NCBI GenBank assembly: GCA_947496465.1
Contig: CANMCX010000001.1
Coordinates: 372,001-436,000, forward strand
Source of the DNA: Marinifilum_A sediminis
GTDB taxonomy: Bacteria; Bacteroidota; Bacteroidia; Bacteroidales; Marinifilaceae
Direction: 5' to 3'
DNA: 64,000 nucleotides
Shown here: piece after piece, positions 1 through 7,690 of the stretch
How the letters are laid out: the number at the start of each line of letters is the position of its first letter
Numbering within the stretch: position 1 is the first letter of the stretch
Position numbers and translations under genes: made by a program
The notes under the pieces: model-generated
Seen by the model: the letters and a program-made list of their open reading frames with translations, nothing else
Databases searched by the model: none
What the model was told of the DNA's origin: nothing

Positions 1-980
1 TGATTCATATCATTGGCTAATCCAATTAGATTTTTGTGATCGGCATTTTTAACTACCGGCACAATTAGATTGTTACTTGGTAAAGCAACTGCTACTCCAA
101 TATTTATATCTTTTTTAAGAATGACATTATAACCATCGACAGAAGCATTCACTCCAGGGAATTCTCTAAGAGATTTGGCAACAGCTTCTATAATGATTGG
201 CATAAAGGTCAGCTTGGTTTTCTCCTTTTTAAGGAACTCATCCTTAACCTTATTTCTCCAATTCACCATGTCAGTAACATCGGCTTCTACCATGGCAGTA
301 ACGTGTGGCGAAGTTTGCTTCGACATTACCATATGATCCGCAATGATTCTTCTCATGCGATCCATTTCCACAATCTGATCTTGCGCACCAATTGACGCAG
401 ATACTTTTTGCTTCTCTTCTGTTTTATTTGCTTTTGGTGCAGAAACTTCCGGGCTTGCAACTTTAGCTGGTGTGCTAACTGCAGAACCATTTCGTTGAGC
501 TATATAATTCAAAATATCTTGCTTTTGAACTCTCCCATCTTTACCATGACCTTGAATTGAATCCAATTCCTGAACAGATATGTTCTCGCTAGATGCTATA
601 CTCTTAACCAATGGAGAATAAAAACGATCTGATTGATAGCTCTCGGCTGATGCACCGACAGAACCTACGGTTTGTTCTACTACTTCTTCTTTTGGAGCAG
701 CGCTTTCTTCAACAACAGACTCTTCAACATCATCGGCATCTCCTAAGGCGATTATTGCAACCACTTCTCCAACTGGTACAACATCATCTTCCTTAAATCT
801 GATTTCAATTACTTTCCCATCTACCGGACAAGGTATTTCAGAATCCACTTTATCGGTTGCAATCTCAAAAAGCATATCATCCTCTTCCACCTGATCATTC
901 AACTTCACGAACATCTTCGTGATAGTAGCCTCTTGTACACTCTCGCCCAATTTTGGCATTAGGATTTCAAAGCTAGACAT
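1..980 (-). CDS. 2-oxoacid dehydrogenase complex E2 (dihydrolipoamide acyltransferase), 3' part missing
   Basis: Acyltransferase core subunit of a pyruvate-, 2-oxoglutarate- or branched-chain-type dehydrogenase complex. It passes the acyl group from a swinging lipoyl arm to CoA in the cytoplasm. About 326 codons are visible. The N-terminal lipoyl domain (about 1-80) has the lipoyl-lysine motif ATDKVDSEIP with K44. An acidic, Ala/Val-rich linker follows, then a peripheral subunit-binding domain (about 118-162, with PLVKSIA and GKDGRVQKQDIL), then a second linker and the start of the catalytic domain (from about 205). The start is the ATG at 978-980, directly before a canonical lipoyl domain. 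The catalytic HxxxD lies beyond the window edge. Substrate cannot be decided because the E1/E3 genes are outside the window. Confidence 0.93.
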   Translation of the reverse strand, partial: MSSFEILMPKLGESVQEATITKMFVKLNDQVEEDDMLFEIATDKVDSEIPCPVDGKVIEIRFKEDDVVPVGEVVAIIALGDADDVEESVVEESAAPKEEVVEQTVGSVGASAESYQSDRFYSPLVKSIASSENISVQELDSIQGHGKDGRVQKQDILNYIAQRNGSAVSTPAKVASPEVSAPKANKTEEKQKVSASIGAQDQIVEMDRMRRIIADHMVMSKQTSPHVTAMVEADVTDMVNWRNKVKDEFLKKEKTKLTFMPIIIEAVAKSLREFPGVNASVDGYNVILKKDINIGVAVALPSNNLIVPVVKNADHKNLIGLANDMN

Positions 981-1026
981 ATAACTTATAGTTTAATATT
1001 TATACTCATATTTAAATGTATCGATA

Positions 1027-1034
1027 CAAATATA
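1027..1034 (-). promoter_or_regulatory. Candidate Bacteroidota -7 element for the E2 gene
   Basis: Read on the minus strand this is TATATTTG, an exact match to TAnnTTTG, 47 nt upstream of the E2 ATG. No convincing -33 TTTG was found at normal spacing, so this rests on one box only. Confidence 0.35.
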
Positions 1035-1204
1035 AAAATTTATTCTTATTTAGACTGATTTAACTTAGAATATTTTGCTATCTAGACATTGCAATTTTTT
1101 ATGAGTCAATTGATTTCCTTTATAGGAAACAATTTCATTTGAAAAAAGTTATCGATTTCTAAATAATTCGAGCTAATTTTGAGGCTGAAAATCCTATTTA
1201 TACC

Positions 1205-1588
1205 ATGAAAGAATTCAATTGTAATTTTAATATCAGCGCAAGCCAGGAAGAGGTGTATAATGCCTTTACCAATTCATTTCAAATAGAACTTTGGACAGGT
1301 TATCCTGCCGTAATGGATGACAAAGTTGGAACAGTATTCTCTTTGTGGGAAGGCGATATTACTGGTTGTAATCTTGAAATTGTTAAAGATTATAAGATTG
1401 TACAGGAATGGTTCTTTGGAGAAACCGAACATCCATCGATCGTTACAATTGTTCTTAAGAAGGCAGGTAATGCTACCAAAATTGAACTAAGTCACACCAA
1501 TATTCCAGACGAAGCTTATGAAGAAATCGTTGAAGGCTGGGAAGAGTATTACTTAGGTTCGATGAAAAACTTCTTAGAGTTTTATTAA
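1205..1588 (+). CDS. START-like/AHSA1 (SRPBCC) domain protein
   Basis: Single-domain cytoplasmic protein of 127 aa with the helix-grip layout of Activator-of-Hsp90-like (AHSA1/SRPBCC) proteins. It opens with the SASQEEVYNAFT segment, followed by LWTGYPAV, a central strand run ending in EWFFGE, and a C-terminal helix (GWEEYYLGSMKNFLEF). These proteins bind hydrophobic ligands or assist other proteins; the specific role is unknown. It is monocistronic and convergent with the S4 gene, with a shared hairpin between them. A second, more diverged member of the fold lies at 26118-26627. Confidence 0.8.
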   Translation: MKEFNCNFNISASQEEVYNAFTNSFQIELWTGYPAVMDDKVGTVFSLWEGDITGCNLEIVKDYKIVQEWFFGETEHPSIVTIVLKKAGNATKIELSHTNIPDEAYEEIVEGWEEYYLGSMKNFLEFY

Positions 1589-1630
1589 TAGATTTTTTAG
1601 CTGAAAGTCATTAACTATTGGCTAAAAAAG

Positions 1631-1662
1631 AAAGCGCAAATACAGTAATGTATTTGCGCTTT
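1631..1662. terminator. Bidirectional intrinsic terminator
   Basis: A perfect 12-bp stem (1631-1642 with 1651-1662) and an 8-nt loop, with A-rich and T-rich flanks on either side. It sits between the convergent START-like and S4 genes and can serve both. Confidence 0.8.
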
Positions 1663-1682
1663 TTCTATTTTATTAAAGTGTG

Positions 1683-1889
1683 TTATTCTACGATAATCAC
1701 CTCATCGAAAATTTCAATTTTATCTCCCGGACGAATTTTTGCTCTTTTTCTGGTTTCAACTTCTCCATTTCGAACAACAATACCATCTTCTACAAATAGT
1801 TTTGCCTGAGCACCACTTTCGCTGATATGAGTTGCTTTAATCAATTTTATCAACTCAATATATTCTGTTTCAATTTTAAACTTTATCAT
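1683..1889 (-). CDS. Small S4-domain RNA-binding protein
   Basis: A 68-aa protein consisting almost entirely of one S4 RNA-binding fold (YbcJ/YaaA type). The core is SGAQAKLFVEDG, then VVRNGEVETRKRAKIRPGD, the alpha-L motif with basic residues that bind structured RNA. Homologues associate with ribosomal RNA or assembly intermediates; the target here is unknown. Start ATG at 1887-1889. Downstream of the SpmA-SpmB fusion gene on the same strand, but with its own possible promoter. Confidence 0.82.
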   Translation of the reverse strand: MIKFKIETEYIELIKLIKATHISESGAQAKLFVEDGIVVRNGEVETRKRAKIRPGDKIEIFDEVIIVE

Positions 1890-1909
1890 ATCCGTAATTT
1901 TAAGGATGA

Positions 1910-1917
1910 CAAATGTA
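1910..1917 (-). promoter_or_regulatory. Candidate -7 element for the S4 gene
   Basis: The minus strand reads TACATTTG, matching TAnnTTTG, 21 nt upstream of the S4-gene ATG. It lies in the short gap after the stop of the upstream membrane-protein gene. A -33 box is not evident. Confidence 0.35.
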
Positions 1918-1931
1918 AGGCAAATCCTTCT

Positions 1932-3164
1932 TTAATGAAAGAAAAGGTAAGCAATTGCAATTGCAGCAATTATACCTGAAAAATCAGCAATTAGACCACA
2001 TGTAACTGCATACCTGGTATTCTTAATGCCTACAGCTCCAAAGTAGACTGCAATAATATAAAAGGTAGTATCTGTAGCTCCTTGTAATGTCGATGCCAAT
2101 TTTCCAACAAAACTATCAGCTCCATGTGTCTGCATTGCATCCACCATCATTCCACGAGCACCACTTCCACTTAAAGGTTTCATCATCGCAGTTGGCAAAG
2201 CTTCTACAAAATCAGGATCTACCGAAAGGAAAATACACAACTGTCTCATTCCTTCAACCAATAAATCCATTGTACCCGAAGCTCTAAATACTCCAATGGC
2301 AACCAATATTGCAATTAGGTAAGGTATAATCTTTACTGCAATTGAAAATCCTTCTTTAGCTCCATCAATAAAACTCTCATAGACATTTACTTTTTTACGA
2401 ACCGCTAATAAAATGAATGATATAATAATGGAAAACAAAAAGACATTACTTACTACCTTAGATATTGTGGTGATCTGTTCCTTTTCCAGGCTTGAAAAAT
2501 AGGCAATCAATGCAATAATAAAAGCAGTTAATCCACCTAAATAGGCTAATATCACCTTATCCCATAGTTTTATTTTCTGAACAATAGAAACACTAATTAA
2601 TCCTGCAATGGTAGAAAAATAGGTTGCCAACAAGATAGGAATGAAGATATCAGATGGATTTACCGCTCCTAATTGAGCTCGATAAACCATTATAGATATT
2701 GGAATAATTGTCAAGCCCGAGGTATTCAACACCAAAAACATAATTTGAGCATTAGAAGCTCTGTCTTTGGTTGGGTTTACCTCATGCATCTCTTTCATTG
2801 CTTTTAAACCCAACGGAGTTGCTGCATTATCCAATCCAAGCATGTTTGCAGCAAGGTTCATCATTATTGATCCATGAGCCGGATGTCCCTTTGGCAATTC
2901 AGGAAATAACTTATTGAAAAATGGTCCTATCAGTCGGGAAAACACCTTTATAATTCCACCCTTCTCTCCTATTTTCATGATACCCAACCAAAGCGTCAAA
3001 ACACCTGTCAGTCCAAGGGAAATGTCAAAACCCGTTTTTGCCATGTTAAAAGTAGAATCAATCATGGCAGGAAACACATCCATGTCTCCCCAGAAAATAA
3101 GTTTGATTAATCCAACTACGAAAGCAATCAGGAAAAAGAAAATAAACAGATAATTTAAAGCCAT
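1932..3164 (-). CDS. SpmA-SpmB fusion: nucleoside-recognition (Gate) domain membrane protein
   Basis: A 410-aa polytopic membrane protein. The N-terminal half resembles spore maturation protein A (NMLGLDNAATPLGLKAM near residue 110). The C-terminal half resembles SpmB (PTAMMKPLSGSGARGMMVDAM near 320, then GKLASTLQGATDTTFYI). In Bacillus, SpmA and SpmB are separate proteins of roughly 180-200 aa needed for spore core dehydration. In non-sporulating bacteria the role is unknown, and transport of a small solute is only an inference. The start is an ATG at 3162-3164, preceded by a TAATTTTG box. Another Gate-domain protein is encoded at 15860-17038. Confidence 0.85.
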   Translation of the reverse strand: MALNYLFIFFFLIAFVVGLIKLIFWGDMDVFPAMIDSTFNMAKTGFDISLGLTGVLTLWLGIMKIGEKGGIIKVFSRLIGPFFNKLFPELPKGHPAHGSIMMNLAANMLGLDNAATPLGLKAMKEMHEVNPTKDRASNAQIMFLVLNTSGLTIIPISIMVYRAQLGAVNPSDIFIPILLATYFSTIAGLISVSIVQKIKLWDKVILAYLGGLTAFIIALIAYFSSLEKEQITTISKVVSNVFLFSIIISFILLAVRKKVNVYESFIDGAKEGFSIAVKIIPYLIAILVAIGVFRASGTMDLLVEGMRQLCIFLSVDPDFVEALPTAMMKPLSGSGARGMMVDAMQTHGADSFVGKLASTLQGATDTTFYIIAVYFGAVGIKNTRYAVTCGLIADFSGIIAAIAIAYLFFH

Positions 3165-3190
3165 AGTGTGTTTTGATAGGATGTATAATG

Positions 3191-3198
3191 CAAAATTA
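3191..3198 (-). promoter_or_regulatory. Candidate -7 element for the SpmA-SpmB fusion gene
   Basis: Minus-strand TAATTTTG followed by C, a typical Bacteroidota -7 sequence, 27 nt upstream of the ATG. It overlaps the last codons of the upstream repeat-protein gene. No clear -33 box. Confidence 0.35.
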
Positions 3199-6100
3199 CT
3201 TTTTGCTTTGCTTAGTTTGAATCATTTTCAGTTTTTCTTTTGGATATTTTTCTTTCGACTTCAATTTTGATGCTTTTTGGTAATAGAACCTGGCTACCGT
3301 TAAACTTCCTTTATCGAAGGCGTCATCCGCTTTATCAATTAAATCATTGTACTCCTTGTCTATCTTCTGATTCTTTTTTGAATTTACCAACTCATCAATC
3401 TTATCAAGTTGAGTTTTTGGATATTTCTCCAATGAATTCAATCGTATTGCTTTTTTGTAATAAAATTTAGCAACAGAATAATGATCAGCAGCCAATTCCT
3501 TATCTCCTTGTGCTATCAGTTTTCGATACTCTTCGGAAAGAATTGAATATTTCCCATCACGAATCAGTTTATTGATCTCCTTCAATTGCTTTTTAGGATA
3601 CTCTCTTTCAAATAAATTCAATGCTCTTTCGTACATCACCTTAGCAACTGTATACTGATTAGATTTAAATGATTCATCTCCTTTTGCAATAATATTGGCA
3701 TATTCCCGCTCTTTCTTAATCGAAAGCTTATTTTCAAAATTTGTAGGATTATTAGCAATTGCTTCCTGTTCCGATATTTTTAATGCCTCTAACCTTTTCT
3801 TAATTTCTGCTAATTTCTCCTTTGGATATTCTTCTTTAGGCTTAATTTCAAGAGCAGCTTTGTAATGATGACGAGCAACGCTAAATTTCTCATCACTGAA
3901 AAATTCTTCTGCCTTTTCTAATTCCTCACTATACTTTTGGTCCAATTCCTTTTGTTTTCTTTCAGCAAGTGCCAATCGTTCCAAAATCACTTCAATTCTC
4001 TTAATTTGCTTTGTAGGATAAGTCTCCTTTGGTTTTAAACTTAATGCTTCCTCATACTTGCCAATCGCCAAATTATATTCTTCACTAGTAAACCTTTCAT
4101 CAGCCTCTTTAATTAGTTCTGCGTACTGATATTTAAGGGTTAACTTCTCCTTGTTTTTTCTCTCAATTTCAGCAAGAATTTCATCAATCTCCTCTAGTTT
4201 TCCTTTTGGATATCTTTCTTCAGGTTTTAATTCCAAGGCTCCACGATAATCCTGTGCAGATGATTGCCACCTCTCCGATTCAAAGAATTTATCTGCAGAT
4301 TGAATTAATGATAAGTATTTCGCATCATTTGCCTTTTGTTCAGCCAATAATTTCGCTTTCTCATCAGCTTGTCTTTGCAGCTCTCCTAGTAATTCATCAA
4401 TTTTCGAAATTTGTGATTTTGGGTAAGATTCATTTGATTTCAAGCTTAAAGCTTCACGATATTTAGCCTTAGCATTAGTGTAATTTTTTTCCTCGAATTG
4501 AGAATCTGCCGATGCAATCAAAGCTGCATGCTTTTCATCCAAAGCTTGCTTCTCTGATGCCAAACGTGCTGCTTCATCAGCCTGTCTTTGTTGTTCTGAT
4601 AACAAATTATCAATCTTCGCTATTTGCGACTTTGGATAAACTTCCTCAGCTTTTAAAGCCAATGCTTCTGTATAGTTTGATTTTGAATTGGTATAATCTT
4701 TAGCCTCAAACTGAGAATCAGCGGATGCAATTAATGCTACATATTTTTCATCCAAAGCTTGTTTTTCTGCTGCCAAACGTGCTGCTTCATCCGCTTGTTT
4801 TTGCTGGTCTGCCAACAAAGCATCAATCTTGGCAATCTGCGATTTTGGATAAGTTTCTTCTGCCTTTAATGCCAAAGCATCAGTATAATTTGATTTTGAA
4901 ATCGTATAGTCTTTGGCTTCGAACTGAGTATCTGCTGAAGCAATTAAATCTGCATACTTTTCATCTAAGGCTTGTTTTTCAGCTGCCAAACGTGCTGCTT
5001 CATCGGCTTGTCTTTGTTGTTCTGCCAACAAATCATCAATCTTCGCAATCTGTGATTTCGGATAAACCTCTTCTGCTTTTAATGCTAAAGCATCAATATA
5101 ATTTGATCTTGAATTTGTATAATCCTTAGTTTGAAACTGAGAATCTGCGGAAGCAATTAGTGTTGCATACTTTTCATCTAAGGCTTGCTTCTCTGAAGCC
5201 AATCGAGAAGCTTCGTCGGCTTGTCTTTGTTGTTCTGATATCAGTTCATTTATCTTTGCTATTTGCGACTTTGGATAAACTTCCTCAGCTTTTAAAGCCA
5301 ATGCTTCTGTATAGTTTGATTTTGAATTGGTATAATCTTTGGCTTCGAACTGAGAATCTGCTGAGGCTATTAATACTGTATATTTTTCATCCAAAGCTTT
5401 CTTAGCTGATGCCAAGCGATCAGCCTCATCAGCTTTTCGTTGTTGCTCTGCCAGCAATTCATCAATTTTCGAAATTTGTGACTTTGGATATACTTCCTCA
5501 GCCTTTAAAGCCAGAGCTTCCGTATAGTTTGATTTTGAATTGGTATAATCTTTAGCTTCGAACTGAGAATCTGCTGATGCGATTAAAGCTGTATACTTTT
5601 CATCCAAAGCTTGCTTCTCTGCCGCCAAACGAGCCGCTTCATCTGATTGTCGTTGCTGTTCTGCCAACAATTCATCAATTTTCGAAATTTGTGACTTTGG
5701 ATATACTTCCTCAGCCTTTAAAGCCAGAGCTTCCGTATAGTTTGATTTTGAATTGGTATAATCTTTAGCCTCGAACTGAGAATCTGCTGATGCGATTAAA
5801 GCTGTATACTTTTCATCCAATGCTTTCTTTTCTGATGCCAAACGTGCTGCTTCATCAGCTTGTCTTTGCTGCTCTGTCAACAATTCATCGATCTTTGAAA
5901 TCTGTGACTTTGGATATACTTCCTCAACCTTTAAAGCCAGAGCTTCCGTATAGTTTGATTTTGAATTGGTATAATCTTTAGCCTCGAACTGAGAATCTGC
6001 TGATGCGATTAAAGCTGTATACTTTTCATCCAACGCTTTCTTTTCTGATGCCAAACGTGCTGCTTCATCAGCTTGTCTTTGCTGCTCTGTCAACAATTCA

Positions 6101-7434
6101 TCGATCTTTGAAATCTGTGACTTTGGATAAGCTTCTTCCGTCTTTAATGCCGAAGCATCCGAATAATTTGATCTTGAATTTGTATAATCTTTAGCCTCAA
6201 ACTGAGAATCTGCGGATGCGATTAAAGCTGCATACTTTTCATCCAAAGCTTGCTTCTCTGCTACCAAACGAGCAGCTTCATCAGCTTTTCTTTGCTGTTC
6301 TGCCAACAAATCATCAATCTTTGCAATTTGCGACTTTGGATAAACTTCTTCAGCTTTTAAAACCAATGCTTCCGTATAGTTTGATTTTGAATTGGTATAA
6401 TCTTTAGCCTCGAACTGAGAATCTGCTGATGTGATTAAAGCTGTATACTTTTCATCCAAAGCTTGCTTCTCTGCCGCCAAACGAGCCGCTTCATCTGATT
6501 GTCTTTGTTGTTCCACTAACAATTCATCAATCTTTGCAATTTGTGATTTAGGATAAATTTCTTCCGCTTTTATTTCTAAAGCATCTGTATAACTAATTTT
6601 AGAAGTTGCATAATCTCCAGCAGTAAATTGAGAATCTGCCAAAGCTATTATGGCTGCATACTTTTCATCAATCGCTTTCTTCTCTGCTGCCAAGCGTGCA
6701 GCTTCATCAGCTTTCGCCTGCTCTCCTGCCAGTAATGCATCAATTTTAGCTATTTGAGCCTTAGGATAAGCTTCTTCTGACTTTATTGCCAAAGCTTCAT
6801 TGTATGCTAATTTCGATTCTTCATATTTCTTTCCTCTGAAATTAATATCTCCCTTTTGAATTGCATCTTTATATGCCTTTTCTCTTGCCAATCTCTGAGC
6901 TTCAAGTTCTGCTGCTCTCTTCCTTGCTTCCTCCTCTGCTCTTTTAATTGCATCTCTAATTTGAGAGTCATAGTCTCTATCGTAATCAAAATCATCCAAT
7001 TCTTTATCATACATGATCATTCCCATTGGTTGATCAAATATCGAAAGGTCTAAACCTTTATATGCTGGAAAGAGTGAAATTTTAAACTTAAATGGAGGAA
7101 ACTGACTATCTCGACTCAACACTTCAATAGGAACAAAAGTTGAAATACTTACCTTCTTAGTAACAAATCCTTCTTTAGAAAATTCAAAAATATAATCATT
7201 CCCAAATTCTAAATCATAATTAAATTTCCCACTATTTTCGATCATTTTTGCATCAGCTTTTTCCGCATTTTTATAGATCGTAATAATTGTATTTTCTAGA
7301 GTTCCATGTTCTATGATTATTTTACCTGTTACCGAGTATTTTTCTTGCGAAAAAGTCATCAATCCACATAATAGCAGATAAAAAAATACTAATAATTTAA
7401 ATATTGAGGGTAGGTTTATCCTAGTAATATTCAT
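3196..7434 (-). CDS. Secreted protein with eighteen ~71-aa TPR-like repeats
   Basis: A 1412-aa protein. An N-terminal hydrophobic segment ending near TFSQE looks like a signal peptide. Residues about 32-110 resemble a small beta-sandwich (PEGA/carboxypeptidase-regulatory type: VTGKIII, then SKEGFVTKKVSIS). A charged Glu/Arg/Ala stretch follows at about 155-190. The rest is eighteen repeats of about 71 aa, each with a helix pair carrying the core ADSQFEAKDYTNSKSNYTEAL, then YPKSQIAKID, then a coiled-coil-like QQRQADEAARLAAEK linker. Repeats 2-12 are nearly identical, also at DNA level (213-bp period). The outer repeats have diverged and are more Lys-rich. The spacing and helix pair suggest a TPR-like solenoid broken by coiled coils, probably periplasmic or cell-envelope associated. 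Function not recognised. A possible -7 box (TATTTTTG) lies 111 nt upstream. Confidence 0.85.
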   Translation of the reverse strand: MNITRINLPSIFKLLVFFYLLLCGLMTFSQEKYSVTGKIIIEHGTLENTIITIYKNAEKADAKMIENSGKFNYDLEFGNDYIFEFSKEGFVTKKVSISTFVPIEVLSRDSQFPPFKFKISLFPAYKGLDLSIFDQPMGMIMYDKELDDFDYDRDYDSQIRDAIKRAEEEARKRAAELEAQRLAREKAYKDAIQKGDINFRGKKYEESKLAYNEALAIKSEEAYPKAQIAKIDALLAGEQAKADEAARLAAEKKAIDEKYAAIIALADSQFTAGDYATSKISYTDALEIKAEEIYPKSQIAKIDELLVEQQRQSDEAARLAAEKQALDEKYTALITSADSQFEAKDYTNSKSNYTEALVLKAEEVYPKSQIAKIDDLLAEQQRKADEAARLVAEKQALDEKYAALIASADSQFEAKDYTNSRSNYSDASALKTEEAYPKSQISKIDELLTEQQRQADEAARLASEKKALDEKYTALIASADSQFEAKDYTNSKSNYTEALALKVEEVYPKSQISKIDELLTEQQRQADEAARLASEKKALDEKYTALIASADSQFEAKDYTNSKSNYTEALALKAEEVYPKSQISKIDELLAEQQRQSDEAARLAAEKQALDEKYTALIASADSQFEAKDYTNSKSNYTEALALKAEEVYPKSQISKIDELLAEQQRKADEADRLASAKKALDEKYTVLIASADSQFEAKDYTNSKSNYTEALALKAEEVYPKSQIAKINELISEQQRQADEASRLASEKQALDEKYATLIASADSQFQTKDYTNSRSNYIDALALKAEEVYPKSQIAKIDDLLAEQQRQADEAARLAAEKQALDEKYADLIASADTQFEAKDYTISKSNYTDALALKAEETYPKSQIAKIDALLADQQKQADEAARLAAEKQALDEKYVALIASADSQFEAKDYTNSKSNYTEALALKAEEVYPKSQIAKIDNLLSEQQRQADEAARLASEKQALDEKHAALIASADSQFEEKNYTNAKAKYREALSLKSNESYPKSQISKIDELLGELQRQADEKAKLLAEQKANDAKYLSLIQSADKFFESERWQSSAQDYRGALELKPEERYPKGKLEEIDEILAEIERKNKEKLTLKYQYAELIKEADERFTSEEYNLAIGKYEEALSLKPKETYPTKQIKRIEVILERLALAERKQKELDQKYSEELEKAEEFFSDEKFSVARHHYKAALEIKPKEEYPKEKLAEIKKRLEALKISEQEAIANNPTNFENKLSIKKEREYANIIAKGDESFKSNQYTVAKVMYERALNLFEREYPKKQLKEINKLIRDGKYSILSEEYRKLIAQGDKELAADHYSVAKFYYKKAIRLNSLEKYPKTQLDKIDELVNSKKNQKIDKEYNDLIDKADDAFDKGSLTVARFYYQKASKLKSKEKYPKEKLKMIQTKQSKK
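3700..6830 (-). repeat. 213-bp in-frame tandem repeat array inside the repeat protein
   Basis: The central units repeat with a 213-bp period. For example, the plus-strand string GAATTGGTATAATCTTTAGC recurs at near-fixed spacing around 5540, 5753, 5966 and 6390. Copies differ mainly by scattered substitutions, which indicates recent unequal duplication or gene conversion. The boundaries are approximate because the outer units are diverged. Confidence 0.85.
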
Positions 7435-7633
7435 GTTATTTATTCTATATTTTAAATAAAGAAGTTTAGAGAAATATATTTCACTATGTAATCAACGCAG
7501 TAATATACAATCTTATTATTTCTGTAATATAATCTATTTATATACAAAAATAAATATTGAAGATTATGCTCGCATATCTTCCCACATGTAAAGTTAAAAT
7601 TTTGCAAGAGAATAAGAACATGATAAATAAAAT

Positions 7634-7661
7634 AAAGCTGCCCGCAAATGCAAACAGCTTT
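7634..7661 (-). terminator. Weak hairpin downstream of the NTPase gene
   Basis: A 7-bp stem, AAAGCTG/CAGCTTT, with a 14-nt loop. It lies 30 nt past the stop of the STAND NTPase gene and is followed on the minus strand by an AT-rich tract. A weak candidate only. Confidence 0.4.
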
Positions 7662-7690
7662 ATAAATTAAAAGTGAATTGTGAAGAGTAA

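Noticed and set aside
4206..6407. Many 60-130 aa plus-strand ORFs antisense to the repeat protein
   Set aside because: They repeat with the same 213-bp period as the sense gene and are shadows of the minus-strand codons.
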